Shown here: positions 47,701-61,488 of the stretch, in pieces | Position numbering within the stretch: the first letter of the stretch is position 1 | How the letters are laid out: the number at the start of each line of letters is the position of its first letter | DNA from: Prunella strophiata | Taxonomy: Eukaryota; Chordata; Aves; Passeriformes; Prunellidae | Assembly: GCA_036583965.1 (NCBI GenBank) | Contig: JAZBQD010000026.1 | Span: 3,841,400 to 3,905,399, forward strand | Length of the DNA stretch: 64,000 bases | Direction: 5' to 3' | Notes under the pieces: generated by a model | Database searches by the model: none | Told to the model about the DNA's origin: nothing | What the model saw: only the letters and a program-made list of their open reading frames with translations | Program-made: the position numbers and the translations under genes

Positions 47701-49314
47701 GTTTACCCAAGCTTTTAACTGCAGTCTGTGTGAAAAGCAAAGCTAAAGATTGTACTATTAATAATTGTTTGTGAGAAATAAATACAGAAAAGAAAACCAC
47801 CATAGTCCATCCATAGGTGTACAGTCTGCTGGCCTTGAATCTGTGATACTGTCCAGTAAAAAGCTTTGGGACAGATTTTGGCTGCTTAAACAACAAGGTT
47901 TCAAAGGCTCAAAACATCTGACAAAAAGCTGCCTGAGGTCTTGAAAGACTTAGTCTAGTATTCCTAAGCACTAATTTGTACAAATACGTATGACCAAAGA
48001 TGGTAAAAAAAATGCAGATAAATTTTCAGTAGCTGAAAGCCAAATTATGGACATATCCAAGCACAAATGCAGAGATGGAAATGTTACAAGGTTTTCTAAA
48101 GAGATTTCTTTTAATTTTGAGATTAAAGGAAAATCTCTTTAATAAAGAGATTTTTTTAATAGGGATATTTCAAGCCTACAAAGATAATCAACTGACTGAT
48201 GCACTCTTGGATTTCTCAGTCTTCCTCCATCTCTCCCTCAGTGTGCTATTCCCCTGCCTGAGATTCCCAGATAATTCCCATGTCTGTTTTGCTCAAAGTC
48301 CTTCTTCACAAAGACTGTTTTTATAAGAAACTTTAATCCTCTCTGGGCTGACTTGCTGCACTGAATGGGGTGTGGGAAGATCTATATGAGAATAGCTTTC
48401 TGCAGATAAATTCGAGGTGCAGGCCATGGATTAAGGCCTAAATAAGTCCCCAGTAGACTAACTATAGAAAAGCCACTTTTCTGTTCCAAAACCAGGCAGA
48501 GTCAGTTAACCTGTGCTTGGTTTTAACCCAAGGATGCAACAGAAGTGAAGAAGGTTTGGGAATGTTAGTTTTGAAACTGGAAAATTGGGAGGAATAATTG
48601 TTCAGCTAATGACTTGCTGAACCTATGGACAGTAAAAGAAGTAGCTTAATGCAATGCTGCACATGTAGGAAAACCTCAGCATCCTTTTCCTTTTGCAGTT
48701 CTATCCTTTTGGTGACTCAGATTTGCCATTATCTTCTCAGTACCCAACTGTCACAAGCCTAGCAAATAAAAAGTTCACCATAAATCTGATGGTTGCTTGG
48801 GTACAGCCTGAACCAGTGCTGCTTTCACAAATATAAGTGCAAGTCTTCTCAGTGTGAAGGAAACAATCAAGATGTCAGGTTCTACATACTGAAAAACTTT
48901 GTTCTCCCACAGGTAGGAAGACTCCAAGCAACTGCTTCCAGCTCTGTAGTTCTGGGGCTGCTTCTAAGCCAAGCTGCTTTTAAGTGATGGAAATATTTCA
49001 ATCCAGTCTTGCTGTGCATGAGGTGTTGCAGGAACCCCACAACCTGTCACAATAAGGAGATCTATTGGAATAACATTCCCTGGCATACTGACTGAGGAAT
49101 TGCAGGAGTAACTTGCAATGACATCTCAAGTGCTCAGCTGATCTGAGACACTGACATTCTCTGTGTCCTCTTTTACAGGAAGCTGCTGCTGCACCTTCCC
49201 TACCCTGTGAACAGCAAGGAGGGTAGAGCTCGTTTTCTCTCTGAAGAGGAGATCTTGGAAGTCACCTTGAGAGTGTCAAGGAAGTTGGATTTCATAAATT
49301 TTTCTGATGGGTAG
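41740..49314 (+). CDS. DNAAF6: Dynein axonemal assembly factor 6 (PIH1D3), complete, six coding exons
   Basis: Coding exons by GT-AG and phase: 41740-41841, 43619-43682, 44810-44915, 46676-46772, 47563-47648, 49179-49314, joining to 591 bases, 196 aa (human 214). The first exon is entered at a CAG acceptor near 41726, so a non-coding 5' exon lies upstream. Residues: LQSLAKLL then an acidic EEEEDDDDD stretch, VGALTPGSVGP, WNTEEVPEGSEFDDTWDPRE, YEISFKQHVGTEDVFFGM, DPSTACCEDIVIKIKLP, DITLDIQDKVLDLRTPKKLL and a C-terminal LRVSRKLDFINF. These align block by block with human DNAAF6; the second half is the CS/PIH C-terminal domain. The protein is an HSP90/R2TP-associated cytoplasmic cochaperone that preassembles outer and inner dynein arms of motile cilia; human X-linked loss causes primary ciliary dyskinesia. 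It lies head to head with NUP62 copy B, the human order. Confidence 0.95.
42612..42750. repeat. A-rich (AAACA/AAAACC)n low-complexity stretch in DNAAF6 intron 1
   Basis: About 130 bases of A and C only, with rare T and G; simple low-complexity DNA, possibly the decayed tail of a retroposon. Confidence 0.7.
44681..44719. repeat. Poly(T) tract in DNAAF6 intron 2
   Basis: An almost pure T run of about 38 bases roughly 90 bases before the exon 3 acceptor, well separated from the polypyrimidine tract. It may be the tail of a minus-strand retroposition, but no element body was recognised beside it. Confidence 0.8.
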
Positions 49315-49928
49315 AAAGACAGTGAAAGTTTGCAAAAAACTACTGTTCTAGGTTGAAGTCTTTTGGAAACTCAACTTGTTCTGAAATAGTAGATGGTTTC
49401 CCTTGAACAGTCCAGGGGGATGTCTCTGGAGAAATGAGTCAGGAGGAACACAGCACCCACAGCTTCTAACAGCTGATGCTGTCTGGCTCTTACACTACTC
49501 TGGTTAACTTTCTGCTTCCTCCAGTCTGGTACAGACCCTGTGAATCAGAAAGTGGGAGATTTCAGTTCTGTAAGGCACAAGAAAGCCTTTTGTGTGGTCA
49601 TGGCTGAGAGACAGCACAGTGAGGCTCTGGACAATCTCTGGTGCTTTGGTACCAGTTTCAAGACTTGCAAGTGCTGATGCCCTTGCTTGGTGTCCAGTGC
49701 TGGACAGTGCAGAATCTTCTCTTGCCTATTTCTTGGTGAGAAGATCAAAGTTCTTCAGGGATCCATATCCACATCTGAGGCTCCTTTACACTGGCAGAAC
49801 AAGTTAACCAGCTCTGGTTGGATTGTTGAACATCTCAGCTCTTTTGAACAGTTTTTTGACAATTTATGGTTCAGTGTTGTCTATTCATCTGCTGTCCTTC
49901 CACCTACTTTTTCTGATCTTTCTTGATT

Positions 49929-49934
49929 AATAAA
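49929..49934 (+). promoter_or_regulatory. DNAAF6 poly(A) signal
   Basis: AATAAA about 615 bases after the DNAAF6 stop; the first convincing canonical signal downstream on the plus strand. Confidence 0.6.
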
Positions 49935-49939
49935 ATAAG

Positions 49940-52900
49940 TTCTAAGGAATAGTTCCAGTTATCTTTGAGTCTGCCTTCTCTATATTATGCTCTGAGAGAC
50001 CGCATAAAAGTTGAGATAAGAGGAATTTTGCATAACAAAGCTTTTCTCAGAGGGCTGAAATGCTGCAAAATCTGTTCTTTGGCCTTCAGGTCCAATCTGG
50101 AGATACAAAGTTGGGTAACCAGAGTGTTTCTCTCAGTAGCTGCTGGGCAAATATCTTAATTTAACATTGTTAGTCCTGCAGGAAACAAAGGTATTTGCTC
50201 AATGATCAAAGTGGAGAGGACAAGCAAGCCCTGGCATGTTAATGGTGCACTTAACCAAAAGCCTGTGAATACTTTCAGAGCAAAATGGCTTGAGTCCTGC
50301 ATTCTTCTGGGGGTGGAAGTCGAGGAAAATAATTGACCTACTAGGCTGCAGACAGCAGCCATGCAGCTAAATTTGTGGCAGGCTGTAATGAGAAGAGGGA
50401 TACTCCATGATGGATTGCAGACACTGACAGTGAGTTTAAATGTGTAGACACTGTATGTTTGTAATACACTGCATTATAACTCCAGGACAAATTAGACTGA
50501 TGTCTGGAAACTTCAACCACTTCCCTGAAAAGTGAACCACTGCTTGGGTCAGAATAATCCTGATCAACTTCTGCTTTAGCCTTAATGCACTGGAAAGCAG
50601 ATACTTCATTTATGATTCATCACAAGCTATGAAATATGCTGATAACACTCAGGGGCTACTCCAATTGGTATCTGCTTAAGCTTCCATAAATTAGATCTGA
50701 ATGTCTCTTATTCCAAAGCTGTGGTTGGGCAGGACAATGTGGATGTATGAGAAAAGGTTGACATCATTCCTCCTGACTCAGTTTTTCCCTCCTGTGCTTG
50801 CCAAACAAGCTGTTTCTTGGAAAAAGGTTGTCTTTGTCGTCCCTAGACAATATGCTGCCTAATTTTTGCTTTTCTTATTCACATTACAAGAAAAGTGGAA
50901 GATTGACCAGTATTTATATGCATGTGAAGGTAACATTTGTCCAAATTAATTCAGTATATCCATGGCAGGGTACAGCTCTTCTGAGCCCCACGCCAGTGCT
51001 CTAGCCACAAGGTTATATTGCCTTTATAATTGGCAGTAGTAATTTACTAAGCCTTAAATCATCAAGTTCTGCTTAATTTAATGTCAGTGTTTGATACTGA
51101 AAACAGTGATGAGTCTGGCTCTTTGTGCCTCTCTCCAGTGTTAGTTTCATATGGAAATGAGCATATGCCACACTGGTATCCATATCGTAATTTACCTCCA
51201 AATATTTTTTAACCTGAGGGCATTTTATCAGCATTCAGGAGGAAAAAACCTGAGGTAAGTAGGCTCTGTAAGAAATACAAAAGGGAAATACAAATTTGTA
51301 CTGCTTAAGAGGGAGGTAGCAATGTGATTTCTTGCACCTGCTGACCACTCTCTCTGTGCATCCACCTCCAGGCTCCTGAAGGTCATCCATGAGGGGGAGC
51401 TGGCAGGTTGGTGACACTGGGTAGGAAAAGGGTGATATCCTGGCAGGGGGAAGCTGAAATTACAGAGTGAGGATAGAGGAGCCCAGGGGACAAACTCATA
51501 AGCAACCAGGCTTTGTGTGTTCCACTCAGGATAAGCTCTACTGCCCTTTTCACTAGAGTAGGGACACTGCTCTGGGGTGGGCAGTTTGCTGGGCTGGTTG
51601 GACCCTCTGTCTGAAAGCACCATCATCACCTGGAGAGCCTCTCACATTCTCACTTTCTTCTATCAAGGACACAGAGGCTGCCCTAGGCAAAAGTTTGAGT
51701 TTTGGGGTTTGGATTTTTTCCATATATCCTCCCAAAATGACTTGCAGGTTGTCAGAATTCCCAGAAATCTGGAGGCTACTGCCAGCTACAAGAGTTGACT
51801 TTTTTTGCACAGGTTTGAGGGCAGCTTTGCTCTGCTGAAGTAGCACTGGCAGAAATCCTCCAGGAGGGGAACCCCCTTTGCCTCTGAACATCAACACTGA
51901 TGCCGAAGTGCCACTCCAACACCTGCAATTAAGCATCTTAATTAATCAAAATGATGAGCCCAGTTAAACAACCCAGCCATTAAGCCCCAGCCATTAAGCA
52001 TCATCAAGCTTTATTTGGTTCCCATAAGAAGCAGCTTGATTAAATGTATTGCAGTAAAGTGGAGGGTACTGCAGATGTGGAATTGAGATAAAGGCTTGTT
52101 TGCAGCAGTATCCCAATAAACTGCAGGTTCTCATCTCACCTTGTTCACACATTCTGTCCTCCACTTGTGGTTGCAGAGCCACAATCCCCATTTTTACTTG
52201 CTTCCTGCCTTGTCTCAGAACATGATGGTGGTGTGCTAAAATACATGGCCCAGCTCACTCTTTGAATTTCACCTCTCTTCATATTTCCCTTTGTCCACTT
52301 ACTGCCCTGGGGCCAAGGTACTTACCTCATTCTATAGCTGGAGGAAGACAAAACCCAGACAAATTGCTCCATATAAACACCTTGAGACAGTGCAAGAGCT
52401 TAAATTTAGATTTTTCCCTTAAATTTGCAGGCTCTCATTCTCATCTTCCTCCAGGTCTGCTGTTGATATCATGATATACCCCTTCTATTTGTCTTAAAAG
52501 ACTACTTTGTTTTTCTGCTGTTCAGTTTAAAGTTTGTATCCAAACTCCATGTCCTTCTTGCACTGTGGGAAACACTGCTTTATCAGTATATCCTTCCCTC
52601 CAGACAAAGTTTATCTAAAATGACTAAGCTGTACCTACGTGTACAGACAGATCTGTCTCCCTCATGCTGGAGCAGCTCCTTTTCAACCTGCTGGTGTTGG
52701 TGTAGACTTTTATCCTCTGCTCTGCAGCACCTGCAGCTTGGATTCCTCCTTGTTCCCTGGGATCCTCTTCAGGAGCTGCTGTCACAGTCAGTCATTATCT
52801 GCCCGTGGTCCTGGCTCCAGGGAAGGTGCCTGGAATATGCTGGGGGCTGATTTATTTTTTTCCTATGATCTTCACAAACAGGAGATGATTTTTCTCTTGG

Positions 52901-55900
52901 TGTCTCTCTTTGTGTCTCACTTCATTCCGTTTTCTCCTTCGGGCAAAATTCACTTTCAGACTGTGATGAATTCATCAGAGGGTGGTGAACAGCATCTCTG
53001 TTTTTCCCTTTCCATCACAATTGTTTGTTCTGTGCTCTTTTCAGGAGACTCTGATCTCTCCTCTCCTTTCCTAAGTGCTTTATCTCCCTGATCTCACATT
53101 AGGACATCTCTCACCAGAGCCTCCTGGCATGCTGCAGTTGACATATCTGACCCTTGCTGGACGTGCCTAAAGTGGGTGAAGTGTGTGATTCATTTCCCCT
53201 CACTCAGGCCAATGCTGGGTGAGGAGCTTTGTCCTTCCTTGATGTGTGTCCTGTCTGTGTGGGTGGGAAGGGGACACAAGTATGAGCAGCACAGGCAGAA
53301 CCTGCAGTGTGTTAAGGCACTGAGAGTGAAGGACCATGGCACAAAAGCAGCAGGTGCTGCAGGGTGTGAAGAGTGTTGACAGAATTGAGAGGCCTCTTGA
53401 GCCCTTACTTCAAAGGCAGCCAATACCACACATCCCCAGTGGAATCTGGTTATGAAGAAATGAACCAATTCAGAAAAAGTCAGAATCATTCAGAATTTCA
53501 GCCTTCCCCAAGGCCTGAAAAGTTTCTCTCTGCTTCCTGATGTGTGTCCCCACATCCCAGGTGAATACTTAAGAGAAGTTTTTGAAATCCACTCCAGGGC
53601 AACAGTGACACAGGCAACAGAGGAATGCCTTTGGTTTTTGAGTACTTCTCTCAATCCATGGGAATCTTTGATCATTTGGGGCTTTCTCATCTCATGGCCT
53701 CCCTTTCATCTTTTTTTCTCTGCCTCCACACACTCATTTCTGAAGAGAAGATCATAGGAAGTTGCCAGAACGATAACAGATACTGGTCCACCTACAGTCC
53801 TTAGAGACCATCTCTCTTTAATTGGGTGTCTCCTTTGTGCAGCTCAGCAGCCTGGAAACTCACTTCTGATGCTGATCAATATTTTTTTTTAACCATGCCA
53901 TTTTAACTTGATGGTATCACAACCCAGCAAACACTTCCAAGAGTGCTATGTTGTATTTACTGAAACAATTCTCTGATTCTGTTTGGCAGCCTGTCTCCTG
54001 CAGCTGCTGAGCAGAGAGAAAAAGAGCCACACACCTCTTCTGGAAAAGTCTTGTCACGTCAGAAAGCTGTGTAAAAAGGAACAGGATAGCAATGGAGATG
54101 GACACAGCTGATTTTGTTAACTCATCAGGTGATGTGGGCAAGGCAGATATTTGCCAAACAGTGGCAGATTAAGAACTGTACAAATGTAAGCACCAACACT
54201 TGAGTTAAATGATGCTGTGAGCTCTGGGTGGGTTCCACCCCTGACAGTGGCCCAGGTAGTGAGAGTTTACCACCCCTGGGGATTTCTGTGACTGGGAACC
54301 TGGTGATGGGATCTCCTGACCCAGATTCCTGTACTTATGCCCCCAAAGCTGCTCTTGAGGGGCACTGTGGCAAGCTGGCAAGTGTATAGAGGGGGATGAG
54401 GGATTGACTTCAGCTGGGATAGTCAGCCATACCTTTTCTCACCTGAGCTGAGCCCAAGGGAGCCAGAGGATTCCATCCAGGATGAGGTGAATGGTGAGGA
54501 GCAGCACTGTGAGAAACCAGATGAGTTTGCCTAAACACAGTTTAAGGCAAACTAAATGGTGGGTGTGGATTGAGATGCTGAAAGTGAGGGAGTGATGTCA
54601 ACTGGGCAAAAGCACAAGTGGGAGAAGAAAGACATTATCAAAGTTTCTTCAAAGCCACTGTGTTGAAAGGGAAGTTCAGAGCAGCCAGCCACCCTGAGCT
54701 TAGGGCTGATGAGATACCTTTTGTTAGAATGTCACCAGCACTGAAAATCCTGTGCTAAAAGAAGCTGTGGGAAGGGGACTGTGCCTGGAATAGCTGTGAG
54801 GTCTCCAAGAGGGCCTGAGCACTTGGGTCATTGGAGATTTATTGGGCTGGGAGCCTTGTCTCACTCTGGGGGTCAGACTAAGGTGGCTCATTGCAATTAC
54901 TTTTATCAACAGCAGATGAAAGGGGAATTGGTGTTGGGAGTTCATGAACCCTCTCAAATGCTCCCAACAGCCTGAGTCTCTGTGCTGTCCTTGCAGCACC
55001 TATTTCTGGGTAAGCAGAGTTGTGTGTGCAGTGCCTGGGTGACAGATTGCTGTGCCCTGACCTGGAACAGGGGATGTCACATCTAGTTTTAGGCCTACAT
55101 GCATATGCATGCTTGCCTCCATCCTTTTCCCTATTTAGAGCAGCCCATGTTTATTTTAAAAAACCAACAAATTAAAAACAAAACCAAACCCCACCCACAA
55201 AAATAAACAAAAATAAATACCACAAGCTTTTGCTCTAAGATCAGTAGGTAAATAGGTAAATGAGGGCATTAGAATTGTTCTTACTCTGGAGCCAGGTGCT
55301 ACCTTCAGACCAGGGGTAGGGCATCCCTCAGATGAAGGGAAAAGTTTCACAAAGATTCTGCAAGGTTTTCTTGAAACAGTACTTGGATAAGAGAGCTGAA
55401 GGTGATTAACTGCTTGCTGTGATACAGATGCTGAATGAAGAGAGTGGCTGAAGTAATAGAAAACCCCATTTCTGTTCTTTTGCATCACGAGTTCCCAAGT
55501 TTATGCTCAGTGAGTTTATTTAAATTGGACTGCTGCTTCTATTTGGAACTAATATTTTTGTTTTCTTGAATAAAATGTGTTTTCCAATGTTGTTGCCCTT
55601 CCCCAAACCACAGCCAAGCAGCATCTCAGCCTACTTTCTTAAATTGAGAGAATTGTTTATGTCCTTGGGAGCTGGCATAATAACATCTGAAGGAAGGCAT
55701 GAGACACAACAGGAATTCATTCCTAAGTTAATGAAAGCTGTGCACTGCAGCATAAGGATGATCAGGGCAGGTCTTGGACAGCATTTGTCAAGCTAAATTC
55801 CTTTCTGTTGAAATTGTTCTCCTTGGAAGAATCATGGACCAGCTTAAATATGGCTTCTATACAAGTTTGTTATATGTTTGTTGTATTTCTTGGTACAAAA

Positions 55901-56100
55901 ACATGTAATAGAACAGGGTACAGGACAGAAACAGGAGAAAGTTGGTATGGATCAAAAAAGAAAGAGAAAATTTCTTAAATGCCCTACCAAAGTGGGGGAA
56001 AACCCATCCGGGTAGTGTGGCATATTTCCCATGGAATTTGTCACCTGGAAACAGACTGTTTTGGTACTTGTAGTAATTACATATCCTCTGAACAGAGAGA
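49940..56100. other. Intergenic DNA downstream of DNAAF6, no gene recognised
   Basis: FRMPD3 follows DNAAF6 in human, but no FERM or PDZ exon was recognised here. Open frames are short and without conserved motifs. An A-rich stretch lies at about 55157-55220. Confidence 0.5.
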
Positions 56101-56104
56101 CATA

Positions 56105-56400
56105 GTTCTCCCAGGAAAATCCTGGGAAGCTGTGTAGAAGCTGTGGGAAACTTAGAAGGAAGAATTCAAACAATTATTCTCTGTCTTTCTGTAACCATTG
56201 TTTATAAATATAATTCTCCAAAGTGTACTATTGGTAATTCACCAATCGTGTGAGAGATTTTCACTTTAAGACCAATCAGGTCTGAAATCCACCATTATTT
56301 CTATAAAAACAAAAAATTTCTAATAATAAAGTATCTTTTCATCCCTTCTAAATCATAAAATGAATACTAACTATTACCCAACTAAAAACCTATTACCACA
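56105..56400 (+). mobile_element. LTR of the same family as those in the RBM41 intron
   Basis: It shows GTTTATAAATA near 56200, two CCAATC boxes (near 56243 and 56271), TATAAAAAC near 56302, AATAAAG near 56326 and a U5-like 'aactattacccaac' end. The order matches 26250-26440 and 28550-28685. No internal region was seen. Confidence 0.6.
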
Positions 56401-56899
56401 GTACTCACAGGAGGGGACTGAACTGGAGATGGACCTGATAAAACCAAAGCACACAGAGCCTGAACCCATCTGAAGAAGCTCTGAAAGAGCTGGGAATGAG
56501 TTTGTGTGCAAGATCTTAACCAGCAGACAAGCTGCTATGGTGAGCAAAGTCAACTCTCCCCCTTGATTTGGGATTGCTCTTGTGGAGGGAAAATGAGGTC
56601 CTAGACTAAAGAAGGACTTGAATGCTAAAGCTCTGCTCAGAGCAGGTGGACAGAGCAGGCCAGTGGTGGAATATCACAGCATCTCCTGGGCTGTGAGTCA
56701 CAGCAGCCTCGTCACCATCACGCGGCTTTCCCGTCACAAGGACGTGGCTGTCCCCGCTCAGACTTGCACTGCCCTGAGCCCCCAAGGAAAAGGAGCTCAG
56801 TTCTGTGCCTTGCTGTGCCACAGGCCTGCAGCAGGACACTGTGCCCAAAGGAACAGACCTGCTTCTGCTTCCTCTTGCTGCAAATCCCAGTGGTAGTGT

Positions 56900-57435
56900 G
56901 GGAACGGAGGTGCCCTTGGCTGTACTGGGCACTGGTGGGGTCACACCTCGAGTGCTGTGCCCAGCTCTGGCCCCTCAGGTTGGGAAGGACACTGAGCACA
57001 TCCAGAGGGGGCAACGAGGCTGGAGAGGGGCTGGGAACACAAACCCTGAGAGGAAGCACTGAGGGAGCTGGGGGTGCTCAGCCTGGAGAAAAGGAGACTC
57101 AGGGGTGACCTCAGCACTCTGTACAGCTCCTGAGAGGTGCCTGGGCTCAGCTGGGGCTGGGCTCTTTCTCCAGGAACTGACAGAACCAGAGCACACAGCC
57201 TCAAGCTGCACCAAGGGAAATACAGGTTGGATATCAGGAAGAAGTTTTTTACAGAAAGAGTGATAAAGTTCTGGAATGGCTGCCCGGGGAGGTGGTGGAC
57301 TCACCATCCCTGGGTGTGTTTAACAAAGTCTGGATGTGGCACTGGGTGCCAGGGTTTAGTTGAGGGGTTGGGGCTGGGTTGGACTTGATGATCTTGAAGG
57401 TCTCTTCCACCCCAGTAATTCTGTGAATTCTGTGG
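56900..57435 (+). mobile_element. CR1 LINE 3' fragment
   Basis: Typical CR1 ORF2 end and 3' UTR: 'cacacctcgagtgctgtgcc', 'gaggctggagaggggctggg', 'gggtgctcagcctggagaaa', 'ggaatggctgcccggggagg', 'ttgatgatcttgaaggtctc' and the terminal ATTCTGTG repeats. 5'-truncated, plus orientation. Confidence 0.92.
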
Positions 57436-58334
57436 AAGTGCCCTCCTGAGGCACGGGCTGGAAGAGAAGCTGGTGGTGTTAGCCCTCTCCCACATGGAGA
57501 TGGTCCTGTGCTTTTCCTGCCTGGGAAAAGTTAAACAGAGTCAATTTTGCATGTGTGAACAACTTCTCTCAAGTGAGAGCAAGGAGCTGAGTTACCAAAG
57601 CCTGTTTTCCATGGATCTGTCCTGCAGTGCACACAGGAGGATCTGACACTCAGTGATCAGAGCTCTGGTGCAGAGCAGGATGTGCCTGTCATCCACATGG
57701 ATTGAGATGCCTGAATCAGCACACTGGTTTCCCCAACAGTGGGAGCATCAGTAGGTTTATTTTCCATCTAGATGCTTGTTGACATGCATGGTGTAAACCC
57801 ATCATTCCAGCTAACACTGACAGAGGAGGAGAGGTCTCATAGTAATTAACCACCAAGCTCAGATGTTGCTGAGAGTGGGAGGGGAGAGGAGCTGCAAACA
57901 GCATACTGGCATCAGCTGCCTCTTAAAAAAAAATAAATAAAATCTGCCAAACAAGTTTAAATTGCTTAGAAAGCTCTGGGAGTTGGAAATAAAAAAGAAA
58001 TTTAAAAAAAAAACCAACTGCAATTGCTCTGGGGAAGGAAGAGAGAGGCAGATTTGTGGTACTCTAACAAAGCTGCCAAGAGCCAAGCTCAGAATAGCTA
58101 GAGAAGATAGACATCATGCTTACAGTGGCTTCTCAGACTGGAAGGGGTTAACCAAGCTGTTAACTTTTCCATTCCCAGCACCTCAGGCTACCAGATAAAG
58201 CTGAGTTCCCAGGAAAGACCCCATCCCCAAATATTGGCAAGCTGTGTTTAGCTGAGACCAGCCCTTGAAAGCCCAAACCCCTGTGCTCCCCAAGGCTGCT
58301 CATCAGCCTGAGCCTCAAAGGAGTGGTGTGGCCA

Positions 58335-58892
58335 GTAGGAGCAGGGAGGTCACTCTGCCCCTGCCCCTGTCCCTGGCACTGGTGAGGGCACACCTCGAGT
58401 GCTGTGTCCTGTCCTGGCCCTTCAGGTTGGGAAGGCTTTTTGAGATTCCTGAATGTGTCCAGAGAGGGCAACGAGGCTGGAGAGGGGCTGGGAACACAAA
58501 CCCTGTGAGGAGCCACTGAGGGAGCTGGGGGTGCTCAGCCTGGAGAAAAGGAGACTCAGGGGTGACCTCAGCACTCTGCACAGCTCCTGAGAGGTGCCTG
58601 GGCTCAGCTGGGGCTGGGCTCTTTCTCCAGGAACTGACAGAACCAGAGCACACAGCCTCAAGCTGCACCAAGGGAAATACAGGTTGGATATTAGGAAAAG
58701 TATTTTACTGAAAAGGTGATAAAGTTCTGGAATGGCTGCCTGGGGAGGTGGTGGAGTCACCATCCCTGGGTGTGTTTAACAAAGCCTGGATGTGGCACTG
58801 GGTGCCAGGGTTTAGTTGAGGTGTTTGGGTTGGGTTAGATTAGATGATCTTGAAGGTCTCTTCCAACCCAGTGATTCTGTGAATTCTGTGAA
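58335..58892 (+). mobile_element. Second CR1 LINE 3' fragment, same subfamily
   Basis: Nearly the same sequence as 56900-57435 with small differences (an extra 'ttgagattcctgaatgtgtc' region, 'tattttactgaaaag' for 'ttttttacagaaag'). Ends in two ATTCTGTG units near 58882. The flanks are not similar, so this is an independent insertion, not a segmental copy. Confidence 0.92.
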
Positions 58893-60245
58893 AGATCCAC
58901 ATGCAGCACCTGCAGCCCCTGTACTCACAGGTAAATGGAGGCAATGCCTTTTTCATTTGCTGCAATTCTGCTGCTGCTTTTTAGGGAAAGAAGAGTTAGT
59001 GGATAGTGGAGCAGCCACTTTGGACACTCCTAAACTGAGCTGCAGTGCAAGTGGGGGTGTCAGGGGTGGTGATTTACCTGCCCTCCTCACTGCCCCAGAG
59101 CCACTCCCTGCTCTGTGCAATCTCAGGATGCAGCTGCACCCGGCACAAGTGAGGCAGCCCCGAATCGCTGGTTTATTTTCCTGTCTCTGCTTTATCTCGC
59201 TGAGATCAGCCTGCTGCCTCCTGGCCTGGCGCTCTGCAGGCTCGTGCAGTTGCCAAGGGAAGCAGACATTCCTCCCCAGCTCTCAGCTCACCACTTGCTG
59301 CTGCTGTCTGAGCTGGATGAAGATCAGGGGCTCTGTGGGCAGGGACACGGCTGCCCTCCTGCTGATGCAATGCCAGGCGGGCTGGGAGCTCTCAATAAAA
59401 GGTAATTAATGGTAAAGCAGACTCCTACAATCCTGCAGTCTCTTCTATTTCTGTTACTTAGGCTTTTAAAGGCAACGGGATCGCAGTGGTTTGACTTCCT
59501 TCTCTGGCCAAAAAAAGGAAGCACACTTAATCTGGTGACCTCACATCCATCTTCTGCCCTTTATTAGCACCATCTGTCTCCTCCTGCCTGCTGAAAGGAG
59601 ACTGTGCCTGTCCTCGTGGCTGGGACAATACAAACATTGCTCAATTACAGCCATGCTCCAAATGCAATTACTCAATTGCAGTGTTAATTGAATTATTTGA
59701 GTTTAATTATTCCATTAGGACTTTTGTCAGTACAGTCTAAGCTGCTTGCTTTCTGGGCTAGCATCACAATGCAGCATCTGGCTACACAGGGAAGGACTCA
59801 TTTCACTCACTCAGACCCAGTTAGGCTGAGGGAAGCCTGGCACTGTTCAGAAATGGTGCTCTCAAGTTCAAGGAGAGGTGTCAAGGCTGCAGGGACCTTC
59901 TTTTCTCCAGTCAAAGCACAATACTGGTAAGCAGAGAGCAGGGATTATTTATGCAGAAATAATTTTGTGTGAAGAGTTAGCGACAAAAATACCTGTGAGG
60001 GTTTTGTAAGTGAAGGGATCAGTCCTAAAAGATGTTTGGCAGAAATCAAAAGGAGCAGTTGCACAGCATGAGTCTGCAGTAGGGCAATGTATAGTCAGTG
60101 AGACAGCTGCTGAGGGCTGCTTACAGCCCACAGAGAGGGGCTGCAGTGTGAACTTCTCCAGTTCTTGTGGTAAATTCACCTGGGCAAACAAAAAAACTAC
60201 TTGGAATTTATTCCTGATCCCTATCCCAATATCCTGCCACTATCA

Positions 60246-60330
60246 CCAAATCACAGAATTGTTAGGGTGGGAAGGGATCTCTGGAGATCATCTAATCCAA
60301 CCCATCACTGGGTTTTCCTCACTCTTAACA
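60246..60330 (-). mobile_element. Short CR1 LINE 3' end, minus orientation
   Basis: 'atcacagaattgttagggtg', 'ggatctctggagatcatcta' and 'atccaacccatcactgggtt' are the reverse complement of a CR1 tail. Only the last 80 or so bases are recognisable. Confidence 0.75.
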
Positions 60331-61444
60331 TCATGCAGAGCCCTTGACTCATGGTGTACACTCTTATTAAAAAGGGTACTCAAATCTCTCCCTCCCTTCA
60401 GCCCTATGAGCTGCCCAAGTTGATGTCAGTCCTGCAGCACCAGTTTAGAGCTGTGACAGGTGCACTGGAGAGAGCCCTGCCTATCTCAGAAGGAGCTTTT
60501 CAGCCCCAGGCTCTTCTCCTGTGAGCAGAGCTCAGGCTGTAACACCTCTGTTCTGCAGCAGCCCAGAGCTCTGACTGCCACAGACAGCCCTGGATTTTGT
60601 CCTTGATGTGTGAGCTGTGCTTTGGAAATCCTTCACCTGCCTTAAAGCTGCAGCCCTTGCAGCTCTGGGGGCAGAAGTTCCTGAGATGTGCAGGTATCAC
60701 CCTTCACAGCAGTGTGCAAGGCAGGGATCTCTGAGCTGGGGACATCTCTGGTGTCCTGGGGTTTCTTGGGGCCATGTATCAGATGGACCTTCCCTTGATG
60801 GGAGCCCTTATGGAACCCTGTGGGGTTCAAGTTGCTGGGACACCTCAGTCCCTGGTGGCTGCTGATCCCAGGGAATCCATCCTTTTGTCCCTTTGTCCCA
60901 CCACATCCCTCCCTCACACTCCCCTGTGCTGCAGGGTTTTATTTCATTGGTTTTATTGACCCAGTGGTGCACAGGAGAAGTGAAGGACAGAATCAGGGTG
61001 TGAAATGGCAATTTTGTGGCAGCTTCAGGTAAAATGCTCTACCTTAGAAACCAGAAGTATCAAGGGATCACAGTTAATCACAGATGTGAGGGGATTAGGT
61101 GGTACACACAATCGTGCCTTAAATATTTTTTGCAAACATGGATTTATCTGCCTTGTGCCTCATTAACAGTATAGAGATATGGGCACTTTGATCCTGGCTG
61201 ATGTGCTGCAGTTTGAAGGTGGCAGGACCTGCTGTGGCTGCCATTTCTCAGCCCCACTTTGCAAACATCCCTCCCCTTCTGAAGGAGAGGTGGTTTTCTT
61301 TACAGAGCACCAGATCTCACCCAGCTGTGGTGAGCACTGCCTCCACCAGACCCTCCTGGTGAGCTTTTGAGGCTGAATACTTGGCATGGATGTGCCAGGA
61401 GTCCTGCCCTCCTGGTAGATGTGTGAATCATGACTCTGAATTCA

Positions 61445-61448
<4 letters not shown>

Positions 61449-61486
<38 letters not shown>
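61449..61486. repeat. Poly(A) tract
   Basis: A pure A run of about 36 bases in intergenic DNA. No processed gene copy was recognised upstream of it. Confidence 0.85.

Positions 61487-61488
<2 letters not shown>

Noticed and set aside
56900..58892. The two CR1 copies as a local segmental duplication
   Set aside because: Similarity stops at the element ends; the sequence between and around them is not repeated, so two independent insertions are simpler.
61449..61486. Processed pseudogene ending in the poly(A) run
   Set aside because: No spliced gene copy or reading frame was recognised upstream of the run on the matching strand.
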